DNA from: Aggregatilinea lenta
GTDB taxonomy: Bacteria; Chloroflexota; Anaerolineae; Aggregatilineales; Aggregatilineaceae
Direction: 5' to 3'
Assembly: GCF_003569045.1 (NCBI RefSeq)
Contig: NZ_BFCB01000003.1
Span: 1,116,001 to 1,180,000 of the forward strand
Length of the DNA stretch: 64,000 nt
In this document: positions 8,083 to 17,119 of the stretch, piece after piece
Layout: the number at the start of each line of letters is the position of its first letter
Numbering within the stretch: position 1 is the stretch's first letter
Translations under genes and position numbers: made by a program
The notes under the pieces: model-generated
Told to the model about the DNA's origin: nothing
What the model saw: the letters and a program-made list of their open reading frames with translations, nothing else
The model's database searches: none

Positions 8083-8940
8083 GTGGCCGATTTAATCCAC
8101 ATCGACAACCTCTCGCTGTCGTATGACGGCGGGGCGGTCGTCGTGCACGAGCTGAACCTGCGCATCCAGCAGGGCACGATCACGGCGCTGGTCGGGCCGA
8201 ACGGCTGCGGCAAATCGACACTGCTGCGCGGGCTGTCGCGGCTGCTCAAGCCCGCGTCGGGCGGCGTGTACCTCAGCGGGCGCGACATCCACGCCATGAA
8301 GGCGCGCGATCTCGCCCGGCAGCTCGGCATCTTGCCCCAGTCGCCTAGTGCGCCGGATGGCCTGACGGTACACGAACTGGTCGCGCAAGGGCGCTATCCA
8401 CACCAAAACTGGTTCCAGCAGTGGAGCGCCGAAGACGAGCGCATCGTGCAGGATGCGCTGGACACCACCAACCTGTCGATGTTTGCGGATCGCCCGGTGG
8501 ATACGCTCAGCGGCGGGCAGCGCCAGCGGGCCTGGATCGCGATGGCGCTGGCCCAGCAGACCGAAGCGCTGCTGCTCGACGAGCCGACCACCTACCTCGA
8601 CCTGGCGTACCAGATGGACGTGCTCGACCTGCTGGACGACCTCAACGCGGAGGGGCGCACGATCGTCATGGTGCTGCACGACCTGAACCAGGCCGCGCGC
8701 TATGCCGACACTGTCGTCGCCATGCGCGGTGGGCAGATCGTGGCGCAGGGCACGCCGGAGCAGGTCATGACGCCGGAGAACATCCTGCATGTGTTCGGGC
8801 TGAAGTCGGAGGTTATTGCCGACCCCGTGACCGGCACGCCGATGTGCGTGCCCATTGGGCGGCGAGGTCAGCACAAGCGGCGGAAGCCGTCGCCCCGCTC
8901 GAACGGAAAAGTGAAAGAGCGCATCAGCGTGCTTTCATGA
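8083..8940 (+). CDS. FepC/FhuC-type iron ABC transporter ATP-binding protein
   Basis: A 285-residue ABC ATPase beginning at GTG 8083 ([14 protein letters not shown]) after AGGGGG. It has Walker [10 protein letters not shown], the ABC signature [10 protein letters not shown], Walker [12 protein letters not shown] and the switch histidine in [14 protein letters not shown]. The TTYLD form of Walker B/D-loop is usual in siderophore and cobalamin importers. Open frame extends upstream, but only into the permease gene, so the GTG with its ribosome binding site is preferred. It energises the two FecCD permeases. Confidence 0.92.
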   Translation: MADLIHIDNLSLSYDGGAVVVHELNLRIQQGTITALVGPNGCGKSTLLRGLSRLLKPASGGVYLSGRDIHAMKARDLARQLGILPQSPSAPDGLTVHELVAQGRYPHQNWFQQWSAEDERIVQDALDTTNLSMFADRPVDTLSGGQRQRAWIAMALAQQTEALLLDEPTTYLDLAYQMDVLDLLDDLNAEGRTIVMVLHDLNQAARYADTVVAMRGGQIVAQGTPEQVMTPENILHVFGLKSEVIADPVTGTPMCVPIGRRGQHKRRKPSPRSNGKVKERISVLS

Positions 8941-8997
8941 TGTCTGTGTGTATTTATACCGCTGGCAACGCCAGCCGTACCCGAAAGGTGCAGCAAA

Positions 8998-10023
8998 ATG
9001 AGGAAAGCCGTTTTGATCTTGATGATTGTCGCCCTGGCATCGGGCTTTGCCGTGACGCCGACCCAGGCCCAGGACGACGCAGATCCGTTTCCGGTCACGA
9101 TCGAACACAAGTTTGGCAGCACGACGATTGCCGCAGCGCCGCAGCGTGTGGTGGCTATTGGCTATACCGAGCAGGACTTCTTGCTGGCGCTGGGCGTGAC
9201 GCCGGTCGCCGTGCGCTACTGGTACGGCGATGAAGACGACGCTATTTTCCCCTGGGCCGATGACAAAGTCGAGGGCGACGCCCCGGTGGTGCTCAACATG
9301 CCCTTTGGCGGCCTGAATTACGAGGCGATCCTGGCGCTGCAGCCGGATCTCATCAGCGCGGTGACGGCGGGCATCACGCAGGACGAATACGATGCCCTGT
9401 CGCAGATCGCGCCGACCCTCGCCCAGACGGACGACTACATCGACTTCGGCATGCCCTGGCAGGAAGTCATGCAGATGATCGGCGACGCCGTGGGCAAGGG
9501 CGACGAGGCCGCCTCCATCGTGGCGGATGTCGACCGGTTGTTTGCAGACGCTCGCGCCCAAAACCCGGAATTCCAGGGGAAAACCGTTGCGGTGGCGTAT
9601 TCCTATGAGGGCACCTACGGCTTCTACACCGCCGAGGACAGCCGTGGGCGCTTCTTCACCGATCTGGGCTTCGTGATGCCGGACGAACTGCTGGAGGTTG
9701 CAGGCGACTCGTTCTACACCGACCTGAGCGCCGAGCGTGTGGATCTGCTCGACCAGGATCTGATAGCCATTGTCAACCTGCAGTTCATCGAGGGCGGGCG
9801 TGAAGCCCTGGAAGCCGATCCCCTGTTCGGCCAGCTCAAGGCGGTGCAGGAAGGGCGCGTAGTCTATCTCGACGAGCAGGCGGAAAACGCGCTGGGCTTC
9901 AGCTCGCCGCTGAGTCTGGCCTACGCGCTGGATGCCGTGCTGCCGCAACTGGAAGCCATTTTCGGCGGGTCGCCTGCTGCCGTCGCCACTGAAGCCGCGA
10001 CCGAAACCGCCGCATTGAATTAG
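8998..10023 (+). CDS. Iron-siderophore ABC transporter substrate-binding protein
   Basis: A 341-residue secreted protein. Residues 1-24 form a Sec signal peptide ending TQAQDD. The mature part has the class III binding-protein pattern: HKFGSTTIAAAPQRVVAIGYTEQD near the start, then ALQPDLISAV and FGQLKAVQEGRVVYLD. These are typical of FepB/FhuD-like proteins (TroA fold). There is no lipobox cysteine, so membrane attachment would have to be by another means. A C-terminal Ala/Thr-rich stretch (AAVATEAATETAALN) resembles a spacer. AAAGGTG precedes ATG 8998. It is the last gene of the operon and is followed by a terminator. Confidence 0.9.
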   Translation: MRKAVLILMIVALASGFAVTPTQAQDDADPFPVTIEHKFGSTTIAAAPQRVVAIGYTEQDFLLALGVTPVAVRYWYGDEDDAIFPWADDKVEGDAPVVLNMPFGGLNYEAILALQPDLISAVTAGITQDEYDALSQIAPTLAQTDDYIDFGMPWQEVMQMIGDAVGKGDEAASIVADVDRLFADARAQNPEFQGKTVAVAYSYEGTYGFYTAEDSRGRFFTDLGFVMPDELLEVAGDSFYTDLSAERVDLLDQDLIAIVNLQFIEGGREALEADPLFGQLKAVQEGRVVYLDEQAENALGFSSPLSLAYALDAVLPQLEAIFGGSPAAVATEAATETAALN

Positions 10024-10048
10024 CCGGAGTACCGATCCCGTGAGTGCG

Positions 10049-10089
10049 AAGGGACTTTCGAGGATATGACGATCCTCGAAGGTCCCTTT
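10049..10089 (+). terminator. Stem-loop terminator after the iron transporter operon
   Basis: Inverted repeat with arms around AAGGGAC-TTCGAGGAT and ATCCTCGAA-GTCCCTT, loop ATGACG, starting 26 bases after the binding-protein stop codon and ending in a short T-run. It sits between convergent genes and may serve both. Confidence 0.75.
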
Positions 10090-10100
10090 GTGTATGCAGA

Positions 10101-11492
10101 CTACCGGGCTGCGCGTGCGTGTTCGCGCACGGGTAGGTGGACGGGCTGGCTCTGTGGCTGCGGGGGCCGCGATGGCCGGGGCGGCGTTTTCTGGGGCAGC
10201 TCGCTGGCACGCCGCAGCTTCGGGATGGCCGGATCGTTCCCGTTCCGTAGCGCGGTGTAGGCCGGTGACATGATTTCCACGCCCGCGCTGTGGAACGCGT
10301 CGAGTATGTGCTCGTGCAGTTCGGAGTAGATTGTCGCCATGCGGTCGGGCCGGTTGGTGTAGGCGTTCACCTGATAGGACACGTAGTAGTCGTCCAGGCT
10401 GGTCTGGAGCACGAACGGCTCCGGGTCCTCGTGGATGTGCTCGGTTTGCAGCGCCGCCGCGATCATCAGGTCGTGCACCTGACGCCAATCGACGTCGTAG
10501 CCGATGGTGATCGAGGTGTGCAGGATCAGGCCTTCCGTCTCGGCCATCGTGGCGTAATTGACGATCTCGTTGTCCAGCACCAGGCTGTTCGGGATCGCGA
10601 TCTGCTCGTTCTTGATCGTCTGGATGCGTGTCACGAACAGGCTCTTTTCCAGCACGTCGCCGACCGACCCGTTGACGCAGATGCGGTCGCCGATCTGGAA
10701 CGAGCGCGTGTAGGTCAGCACCATGCCAGCCGTCATGTTCTTGATGGCGGACGTCGAGCCTAACGAGACGAGCAGTCCCAGGAAGAACGAAATCTCCTCG
10801 AAAAACTGCGAGTCGGATCCAGGCAGCAGCGGCATGATGATGAACCCGACGAATATCACCGCCAGAATCCGCACGATCTTGTAAGTCGGCTCGGCCCAGT
10901 CCGGGTAAAAGCCGCGCACGACGATGATCCCCATGCCGAGCGCGTGGAAGAACAGATGCACCAGCTTGAGCAGATAGCGCGTCACGGTCAGGATGACGAC
11001 GATCTCGAACAGGTTGGGCAGATAGGCGATGCATGCCTGCCAGATTTTTTCCAGCGGCATGCGGATCATGCGCTGCAGCTCAAGCGCAAGTGGCTCGGCT
11101 TCGGGGAAGAGCACGAGGATACGCGAAAGATAGATGCCGACAACGACCGCACTTGAGACGAACCGCAGCGTGTGCAGGCTGTGGTAGATGGCGCTGCGGA
11201 TCTGGTCGGGTGTCACGACTTCCAGGCGCTGAACGCGCAGCGCCTGGTGCATGGGCATGTGCCAGCGATCGAGCAGGCGATCGAGCCGGGTGAAAAAGAC
11301 GCGTATGCCAATTAATCCCAGCAGCAGAATACAGGTCGCTAGGGCGGCGTAGACAAACTTCTGATCGGCGGGCGCGCCCGTCACCTGCTCGGTCATTTCA
11401 TCGGCGCTGGCGGCCAGCCACCGGCTAAACGCGGCGAGAATGCCCGCGCAAAGTATCAAGAGATAAATCACCGTACGACGTAGGCTAAGCAT
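10101..11492 (-). CDS. MscS-family mechanosensitive ion channel
   Basis: A 463-residue membrane protein. Hydrophobic segments appear near residues 7-27, 48-65, about 115-130, 160-175 and 185-245. They are followed by the MscS core: LGLLVSLGSTSAIKNMTAGMVLTYTRSFQIGDRI in short form (SLGSTSAIKN, GDRICVNGSVGDV), then KSLFVTRIQTIKNEQIAIPNS. The MscS pore helix and beta-domain are therefore intact, with additional N-terminal helices as in larger MscS-like proteins. The C-terminal ~50 residues are Pro/Arg/Gln-rich and probably disordered. AAGGAG precedes ATG 11492. It protects against hypo-osmotic stress. It is a single-gene unit. Confidence 0.88.
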   Translation of the reverse strand: MLSLRRTVIYLLILCAGILAAFSRWLAASADEMTEQVTGAPADQKFVYAALATCILLLGLIGIRVFFTRLDRLLDRWHMPMHQALRVQRLEVVTPDQIRSAIYHSLHTLRFVSSAVVVGIYLSRILVLFPEAEPLALELQRMIRMPLEKIWQACIAYLPNLFEIVVILTVTRYLLKLVHLFFHALGMGIIVVRGFYPDWAEPTYKIVRILAVIFVGFIIMPLLPGSDSQFFEEISFFLGLLVSLGSTSAIKNMTAGMVLTYTRSFQIGDRICVNGSVGDVLEKSLFVTRIQTIKNEQIAIPNSLVLDNEIVNYATMAETEGLILHTSITIGYDVDWRQVHDLMIAAALQTEHIHEDPEPFVLQTSLDDYYVSYQVNAYTNRPDRMATIYSELHEHILDAFHSAGVEIMSPAYTALRNGNDPAIPKLRRASELPQKTPPRPSRPPQPQSQPVHLPVREHARAAR

Positions 11493-11713
11493 TCCGGCTC
11501 CTTCAGCGCGTGTTCGCGAATTCTGTCGGCAGTGCCGTCATCTATTCGCCCGGCGTCCGGGCGCATCGCGTCCGCCTGTGCAGCCCCCCTCCGACGTACC
11601 CATGCGTCAGGCTCGCTTTAGGTGTTTCCCGCATGGCGCGCGGGCCGGCTAGCAGCCCCATGCGGCCTCTCAGTTCCTCTGCAACGTGCCCATCAAATGG
11701 ACAGGACTTCCAC

Positions 11714-11841
11714 TTAAGGTGTGTACGGAAACCCTCATCCCCCGGCCCCTTCTCCCTCAGGGAGAAGGGGAGCAAGACCGCAGAAGGCGCTTGCGGTGAG
11801 CAACGCGAAGGGCTGTAAAGCCGCTTCCATACACGCTCTTA
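11714..11841. repeat. MITE-like repeat, copy 1
   Basis: A ~128-bp element bounded by TTA at each end (11714-11716 and 11839-11841), with imperfect terminal inverted repeats (GTGTACGGAAAC at the left; the right end reads GCTTCCATACACGCTC, i.e. GAGCGTGTATGGAAGC in reverse complement). The centre is a GC-rich hairpin, CCCCTTCTCCCT-CA-GGGAGAAGGGG. It is nearly the same as the element at 14352-14480. The TTA flanks look like a 3-bp target duplication. Confidence 0.75.
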
Positions 11842-12300
11842 GATAGGGCATATCTCCGGCTGAGTTTCCTGGGTGGTGTCTGGTCGGGAGTGATACGAAT
11901 CCGTGTGGTGCTGCCTGATTTTTCAGCAGAGGAACTGACGCAGCGCCCCGGCGCGGTCCGCGAATGGGACCTGAGTTGATTGCGTGCTTATGCGGTCACG
12001 GTTGTGAATTAAATCTTAAGTAAGTCAGCATGTGTGAACCTTTTTCCCGTACGGCGAGCATCTGCTTCGCATACCGGGATAGCCTTCGCTGTCTTTACGT
12101 TCTTAACATTGCGACCTCACTATACGAGTCCCAGGGGATCCCGGCAATAGTAGAACTTTCCCATGTCCGGGACCTTATTGCCTCTCAGACGGGTGACTCG
12201 ATTGAATTTCCGTGGCTGATTACGGCATTTTGGCTCTCTGTGATGCGCGGCAGTTTATGCTAGACTTTGGGAGCAAACTTGCAGATAACGGAGCAAATTC
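11842..12300. other. Intergenic region upstream of the first LacI gene, no gene seen
   Basis: No convincing coding region. A 77-codon open frame at 12030-12263 has no ribosome binding site and an unlikely composition. The last 30 bases contain GCAAACTTGC, an imperfect LacI-type half-symmetric element, just before the LacI ribosome binding site GGAG. The preceding 11493-11713 also shows nothing recognisable. Confidence 0.4.
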
Positions 12301-13317
12301 ATGTCCAGGTCCAGGGACAAACGCCCAACAATTCGGGACGTTGCACGTGAAGCCGGTGTGTCGTATGGGACGGTCTCGCGTGTGCTGAACAGCCATCCTG
12401 AGGTTGCCCCTGGTACCCGCGTTCACGTCCAACGCATCATGGAAAAGATGGGGTTCGAGCGCAACCTCGGCGCGCGGATGCTGACGACCCACCGGTCGAA
12501 CATCATCGAATTTATCGTCATGGACGTGAACTTCGGCCTCGTGCTGCCGCGCATGGCGCAGTATATCAATGCGGCAGGGTACTCCACGCTTTATTCGGAA
12601 TGCACGCGGGACAATTTCGCCGAGACGTTAAACACGGCGGCGGCGCGGTTGGTCGACGGCATTCTGCTCTATGCGCCCAAACTGCGCATCCCCGACGACG
12701 AGCTGCTGGCGATGTGTCACGGGATTCCGATCGTGCGGCGTGACACTGTGCTGGATTCGAAGCTCACCTGGGTCGGGTACAACCAGGAACACGCAACGCA
12801 TCTGGTGGTGCAGCATTTGCTCGATCTCGGCCACCGGCAAATCGCAGAGATCACCGGGTCGCTGGAGTTCATCAACCCGCGCCTGCGCCACGATACGCTG
12901 CGCGACATCCTGGCCGTGCGCGGCCTGGAGCCTGGGCCAACCTACACCGGCGACTATTCGGCCTTTGCCAACGCCATGAAGACCGGGTATGAGGGGGTGG
13001 GTGAGTTCCTGAAACGGGACGAAGAATTTACGGCGATCATGACCGTCAACGACTATGTGGCTGCTGGGGCCATCTCCGCCCTGCACGAACATGGCCTGCG
13101 CGTTCCCGACGACGTCTCTATCGCCAGCTTCGACGACGACGCGATTGCGGCCTACCTGCTTCCCCCGCTCACCACCGTTTACTTCGACTTTGACATCCAG
13201 AACCGGCTGGCATCTCAATTTCTGCTCGAACAGATCGACGACCCCGATTACAGGCATCACCAACACGTCCTGATCCCCGATCTGGTTGTACGCCGAAGCA
13301 CGCGACGGCTTGACTGA
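12301..13317 (+). CDS. LacI-family transcriptional regulator
   Basis: A 338-residue regulator. The N-terminal helix-turn-helix is RPTIRDVAREAGVSYGTVSRVL (blocks: IRDVAREAGVS, TVSRVLN), followed by the hinge region and a periplasmic-binding-protein-like effector domain from about residue 60 (SNIIEFIVMD ... TVNDYVAAGAI ... VSIASFDDDAIAAYLLPPLTTV). GGAG precedes ATG 12301. It is convergent with the GH43 gene and probably controls the nearby sugar operon or itself. The family binds palindromic operators with a central CG and responds to a sugar or sugar phosphate. Confidence 0.92.
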   Translation: MSRSRDKRPTIRDVAREAGVSYGTVSRVLNSHPEVAPGTRVHVQRIMEKMGFERNLGARMLTTHRSNIIEFIVMDVNFGLVLPRMAQYINAAGYSTLYSECTRDNFAETLNTAAARLVDGILLYAPKLRIPDDELLAMCHGIPIVRRDTVLDSKLTWVGYNQEHATHLVVQHLLDLGHRQIAEITGSLEFINPRLRHDTLRDILAVRGLEPGPTYTGDYSAFANAMKTGYEGVGEFLKRDEEFTAIMTVNDYVAAGAISALHEHGLRVPDDVSIASFDDDAIAAYLLPPLTTVYFDFDIQNRLASQFLLEQIDDPDYRHHQHVLIPDLVVRRSTRRLD

Positions 13318-13440
13318 GGCGATAGACGCCGCGCAATCGCCGTCCATCAGCCGGGCGATGGCGCTGAACCAGCCGGTACGCGTGACCGGTCGCTTTTGCC
13401 TGCCCCGCAATGCCGAGGCAGCGATCACCGCCGCGCCGCG

Positions 13441-14316
13441 TCAGGCGAGTTCGACCGACGTCGCGGTTTCGCGTAGGGGCACGAAATGCGGGCGCTCGCC
13501 GGGCGTCGGGTTGGGGCGGTGGAAGGCGAGGCGAAGCTGCCCGTCAAAGGTGCGGAACACCATGCAGTGACCGCCATCCCCCGCATACAGCGGATCGGGC
13601 TGCTGCTGCCAGGGACCGAGGATATCACCCGACGTCGATCGCGCGATCCCGACCGTGTAGCCGCCCGCGCTGAAGCTGGACCACAGCATGATCAGCTCGC
13701 CGTTCGCCAGGCGATGCAGGCAGGGGCCGTCGGTCACGTAGCCCTTCCGGCCCCTTGAGTTGACTCCTTGCGCCCAGGGCGCTTCGGACGCGTGGAACAG
13801 CAGGTGTGCCTGCCCGATCGAAGATGTGAGATCGTCGTTCAGGCGCAAGGCGCAGATCTCTCCATCGCCGACTTGCACCCACTCGTGGCAGAAGACGATC
13901 CAGGGCCGATCGCTGGCATCCACGAACAGCGTTCCGTCCAGGCACTCCCAGTCGCGGGGCGTCACCGGCCCGTCACTGACCGGCAAGAAAGGCCCCTGCG
14001 GGCTGTCGGCGGCCAGGATCTGCGTGCCCCGGCGGACCCCTTCGGCCTTGAAGCTGGCGAACATGGTGTAGCGTCCGCGATAAACGTGCACTTCGGGTGC
14101 CCAGAAGTTCCGGTCGGCCCAGAAGGTCGCCGGGGGTCGGAAGGCGGGGAAGGGGCCTTCCCAGGTTTGCAGGTCGGTTCCGGTGTAGCAGTCGATGCCT
14201 GACGCCGCGTTGGTCCAGGTCTCCGCGCCGGTGGTACCGTACAAATAGTAGCGCCGCTCCGCCACGTCCGGCAGCACGAACGGATCGCGGATGTGAATGT
14301 CGGTATTCTTTAGCAT
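13441..14316 (-). CDS. Glycoside hydrolase family 43-like protein
   Basis: A 291-residue five-bladed beta-propeller enzyme, with the N-terminal HIRDPFVL (catalytic-base Asp in RDPF), WAPEVHVYRGRYTMFAS in the second blade, and WECLDGTLFVD / YVTDGPCL in the middle. GH43 and related enzymes (arabinanase, xylosidase) share the pattern. There is no signal peptide, so it acts in the cytoplasm on imported oligosaccharides. ATG 14316 is preceded by GGAG. A longer frame would start in the neighbouring MITE-like repeat and is rejected. It is the last gene of the minus-strand sugar operon. Confidence 0.85.
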   Translation of the reverse strand: MLKNTDIHIRDPFVLPDVAERRYYLYGTTGAETWTNAASGIDCYTGTDLQTWEGPFPAFRPPATFWADRNFWAPEVHVYRGRYTMFASFKAEGVRRGTQILAADSPQGPFLPVSDGPVTPRDWECLDGTLFVDASDRPWIVFCHEWVQVGDGEICALRLNDDLTSSIGQAHLLFHASEAPWAQGVNSRGRKGYVTDGPCLHRLANGELIMLWSSFSAGGYTVGIARSTSGDILGPWQQQPDPLYAGDGGHCMVFRTFDGQLRLAFHRPNPTPGERPHFVPLRETATSVELA

Positions 14317-14351
14317 GGGGTGCTCCGAAAAGGCGTAATGAAGCCGGTGGC

Positions 14352-14480
14352 TTAGAACGTGTACGGAAACCCTCATCCCCCGGCCCCTTCTCCCTCAGGG
14401 AGAAGGGGAGCAGGACAGCGGAAGGGGCTTGTCGTGAGTAATGCGAAGGAGAGTAAAACCGCTTTCCATACACGCTCTTA
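14352..14480. repeat. MITE-like repeat, copy 2
   Basis: A ~129-bp element almost the same as the one at 11714-11841. It is flanked by TTA (14352-14354 and 14478-14480) and has inverted ends GAACGTGTACGGAAAC and, reading inward from the right, GAGCGTGTATGGAAAGC. The internal hairpin is CCTTCTCCCT-CA-GGGAGAAGG. It sits between GH43 and the second LacI gene, 36 bp upstream of the GH43 start codon. It carries no coding capacity, so it would need a transposase in trans. Confidence 0.78.
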
Positions 14481-14565
14481 GACTCGTGTCTCCCATTATC
14501 TCGATTAGTCGTGCGCCAGGCAAAATTGAAGGACAAAACGGCGATCCTGTTTGCGAATGGGCTTT

Positions 14566-14613
14566 GTAGGGGCATGTAGGCATACACCCCTACCGGGCGG
14601 GTTTCAACCCGCC
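14566..14613. repeat. REP-like double palindrome
   Basis: Two adjacent inverted repeats: GTAGGGG...CCCCTAC (14566-14593) and GGCGGGTT-TC-AACCCGCC (14596-14613). They lie downstream of the second LacI gene, between the MITE-like element and its stop codon. Short GC-rich palindromes of this kind are commonly dispersed in Chloroflexota genomes. It could also serve as a transcription or mRNA end signal. Confidence 0.55.
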
Positions 14614-14678
14614 GCTACAGCATGGTAGCAGCAGCCGTTCGCTGCCACGCTTTTATCCATCAATTTAACCTTGTTGGA

Positions 14679-15713
14679 CTACTGGCGTGTGCTGAAGGAG
14701 TCCCGCTCGACGAGGTCGACGGGCAGCGTGATGTGCTCCGGGGTGATGTCGGGGTTTTCGATGCGCTGAATGAGCAGTTCGGCGGCGACGCGGCCTTTGG
14801 CGACGGTCGGCTGCCGGATGGTGGTCAGAGCGGGGCAGGTCAGGCTGCTAGCCTCGATGTCGTCGTAGCCGATGAGCGACAGCTCGCCGGGCAGGTCCAT
14901 GTGATGCTCGCGCGCGGCACGCATGACGCCGATGGCGATCACGTCCGCCATTGCCACGATTGCGGTGGGCTGCGTTCGGGATTGCAGCACGGTCTGCAAG
15001 CCCTCGTAGCCGCCCTCCAGATCGCATTCGCATTCGAGCAGGTGGATGCCAGGATCGTCGAGCGAGAGACCAACTTCGGCCAGCGCGCGCGCGTAGCCTG
15101 CGATGCGGCGCTGAAGCGTGCCCGCGTACTTGCGGTAGTCGCCGTGGTAGCCTGACCGGATGCCGAAGATCGTGATGCGGCGGTGCCCCATGCGCAGCGC
15201 GTACGACATGGCCGCATACGCGCCTGCCTCGTCGTCGATGTTGACGCAGGGCGTATCCGGCGTGGGATCGCTGTCCACCATGACGAACGGCACGCCGCGC
15301 TGCTGCAAAACCATCATCGTACCCCGGAACGTCTCCAGCCCCAGTGTCAGGAAGCCGTCGACGGCGGCGCGTACGATCGCGCGGCGCAGGTTGCCCTTCA
15401 GCGGCGGCACCAGCATCAGCGAGAGGCCCATGTCGTGACAGACATCGCCCACGCCCTCGATGAACGCCAGCGTGTGTGGGTTGCGCGTCATGATCGGGAT
15501 CGGCTGCGGCACGAGGATGCCGATGCAGCCCGTGCGGCGCGTCTTGAGGTTGCTGGCGACCGGATCGGGCGAATACCCGGCTTCTTCGGCTACTGCCAGG
15601 ATGTGCCGCAGCGTTTCTTCTGACAGGCGCTCCGGGTAGTTGAAGGCGAAGGAGACGGCGGTCTTCGAGACACCTGCGCGCTGGGCGATGTCCGAAATGG
15701 TGAGTTTAGGCAT
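14679..15713 (-). CDS. LacI-family transcriptional regulator (internal gene of sugar operon)
   Basis: A 344-residue regulator with helix-turn-helix LTISDIAQRAGVSKTAVSFAF near the N-terminus, the hinge ASNLKTRRTGCIGILVPQ and an effector domain that ends with AELLIQRIENP...VDLVERDS. ATG 15713 follows AAAGGTG at usual spacing; a GTG two codons upstream is also possible. The start overlaps the end of the GH13 gene, so the two are translationally coupled. As the regulator inside a maltose-type operon, it is the best candidate for the tandem operators at 20362-20386. Confidence 0.92.
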   Translation of the reverse strand: MPKLTISDIAQRAGVSKTAVSFAFNYPERLSEETLRHILAVAEEAGYSPDPVASNLKTRRTGCIGILVPQPIPIMTRNPHTLAFIEGVGDVCHDMGLSLMLVPPLKGNLRRAIVRAAVDGFLTLGLETFRGTMMVLQQRGVPFVMVDSDPTPDTPCVNIDDEAGAYAAMSYALRMGHRRITIFGIRSGYHGDYRKYAGTLQRRIAGYARALAEVGLSLDDPGIHLLECECDLEGGYEGLQTVLQSRTQPTAIVAMADVIAIGVMRAAREHHMDLPGELSLIGYDDIEASSLTCPALTTIRQPTVAKGRVAAELLIQRIENPDITPEHITLPVDLVERDSFSTRQ

Positions 15714-17112
15714 GGTCACCTTTCACGGGAGTCAGCACGCAGCCGCTGCGCGCGGGCAGGTCGGGGAGGTGCAGCACGCCGCCAGACGCCGCATACTTCG
15801 CGCCGCTCAGCGCGTCCCGCCATGTTCCATTGAGATCGGACCCTGTACCCAGCGGAATACGCAGATCCTGGCGTGCTTCGCGCGGATTGAGCACGACGAT
15901 CACGTTGTCTTCGGCATGGCCGCGGCGGTAGGCATACACCCCGTTGAAGGTGAGCAGTGGCTCGAAGTCGCCGTGTGTCAGGGCCGGATGATCGCGCCGC
16001 AGGGCGGCCAGTGTGCGGTACGTATCGAACAGCACACGATTCCAGCGCGACTCGTCCCAGACCATCCCGGCGCGGCAGAACGGATCGTTTTCCCCGGCCA
16101 TGCCGATTTCGTCTCCGTAATAGATCATCGGGATACCAATATAGGTGAATTGGAAAATCGCCGCGAGCCGGACGCGCGCTACATCACCGCTGCACAGCGT
16201 CAGGATGCGCGGGGTGTCGTGGCTGCCTAACAGATTCAGGTGATAAGGCGCGGAGGGGCCGTGCTCGTGCCGGATCAGGCCCAGCTCGTAATCGAAATCC
16301 TCGGCGTCCATGTGGTCGAAGACGAGGTAGTCGAGGATGGCGTTGCGCACCTGATAGTTCATTACGCCGTGCACAGTGTCGTTCCCCATCCACGGTGTCG
16401 TGCCGCGCCACACCTCGGCAGCGATGTACGCATCCGGGTTGGTTTTCAGGACGTCCTGCCGGAAGGTGCGCCAGAAGTCCAGCGGGACTTTCCACGGCAC
16501 GTCCAGCCGCCAACCATCCGCGCCCTGTTCCAGCCAGTAGCGCGCTACCTTGAGCAGATATTCCCGTACGGCGGGATTGGCATGGTTCAGCTTGGGCAGA
16601 AATGCCGCGCCGCCGCAGGTCTGGTACGATACCGGCTCGGCGGTGACGGGGAAAGACGCGATGTCGAACCAGTCCGCATAGGCGGAATCCGCCCCATGAC
16701 GGACCACGTCCTCGAACGCCCAGAAGCCATCGCCGCAGTGGTTGAACACCGCGTCGAGCACGAGGCGCATGCCGCGTTGGTGCATCGCTTCGACCAGCGC
16801 GTGGAAGTCCGCCAGCGTGCCCGCTGCCGGATCGATCTCCAGGTAATCGGACGTGTCATAGCGGTGGTTGGTGCGCGCTTTGAAGAACGGCGTGAAATAG
16901 ATGGCGTTGGCTCCCAGCCGCTCCAGGTGATCCATCCGCGCGCGGATGCCTGCCAGGTCGCCGCCGAAAAAGTTCTCGCGCGTGGGCGTGCTGTCCCACG
17001 GAACCACGCCCTGCGGATCGTTGGACGGATCGCCGTTGCAGAAGCGCTCCGGGAAGATCTGGTAAAAGATGGCGCTGCGTGCCCATTCGGGGGCGTCCCA
17101 CCGGTCGATCAT
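15706..17112 (-). CDS. GH13 alpha-amylase-family enzyme (neopullulanase/cyclomaltodextrinase type)
   Basis: A 468-residue (beta/alpha)8 enzyme with all four GH13 regions: DAVFNH (120-125), GWRLDVPWK with nucleophile D204, AAEVW with acid/base E233, and LLGSHDT with D299. Its opening WARSAIFYQIFPERFCNGDP is typical of neopullulanase/cyclomaltodextrinase-like intracellular enzymes, but the family's usual N-terminal domain is missing. No signal peptide is seen, so it cleaves imported malto-oligosaccharides in the cytoplasm. It lies just downstream of the MalG gene and overlaps the LacI gene by 8 bp. Confidence 0.9.
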   Translation of the reverse strand: MIDRWDAPEWARSAIFYQIFPERFCNGDPSNDPQGVVPWDSTPTRENFFGGDLAGIRARMDHLERLGANAIYFTPFFKARTNHRYDTSDYLEIDPAAGTLADFHALVEAMHQRGMRLVLDAVFNHCGDGFWAFEDVVRHGADSAYADWFDIASFPVTAEPVSYQTCGGAAFLPKLNHANPAVREYLLKVARYWLEQGADGWRLDVPWKVPLDFWRTFRQDVLKTNPDAYIAAEVWRGTTPWMGNDTVHGVMNYQVRNAILDYLVFDHMDAEDFDYELGLIRHEHGPSAPYHLNLLGSHDTPRILTLCSGDVARVRLAAIFQFTYIGIPMIYYGDEIGMAGENDPFCRAGMVWDESRWNRVLFDTYRTLAALRRDHPALTHGDFEPLLTFNGVYAYRRGHAEDNVIVVLNPREARQDLRIPLGTGSDLNGTWRDALSGAKYAASGGVLHLPDLPARSGCVLTPVKGDHA

Positions 17113-17119
17113 AGTGTGC

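Noticed and set aside
8935-11034. A 699-codon minus-strand frame spanning the iron-binding protein gene and part of MscS
   Set aside because: It runs across two unrelated genes and the terminator at 10049-10089; the true frames have clear family motifs.
12030-12263. A 77-codon frame in the gap before the first LacI gene
   Set aside because: No ribosome binding site, odd composition, no family.
14304-14376. An N-terminal extension of the GH43 gene
   Set aside because: The extra codons fall in the end of the MITE-like repeat; the ATG at 14316 has a ribosome binding site.
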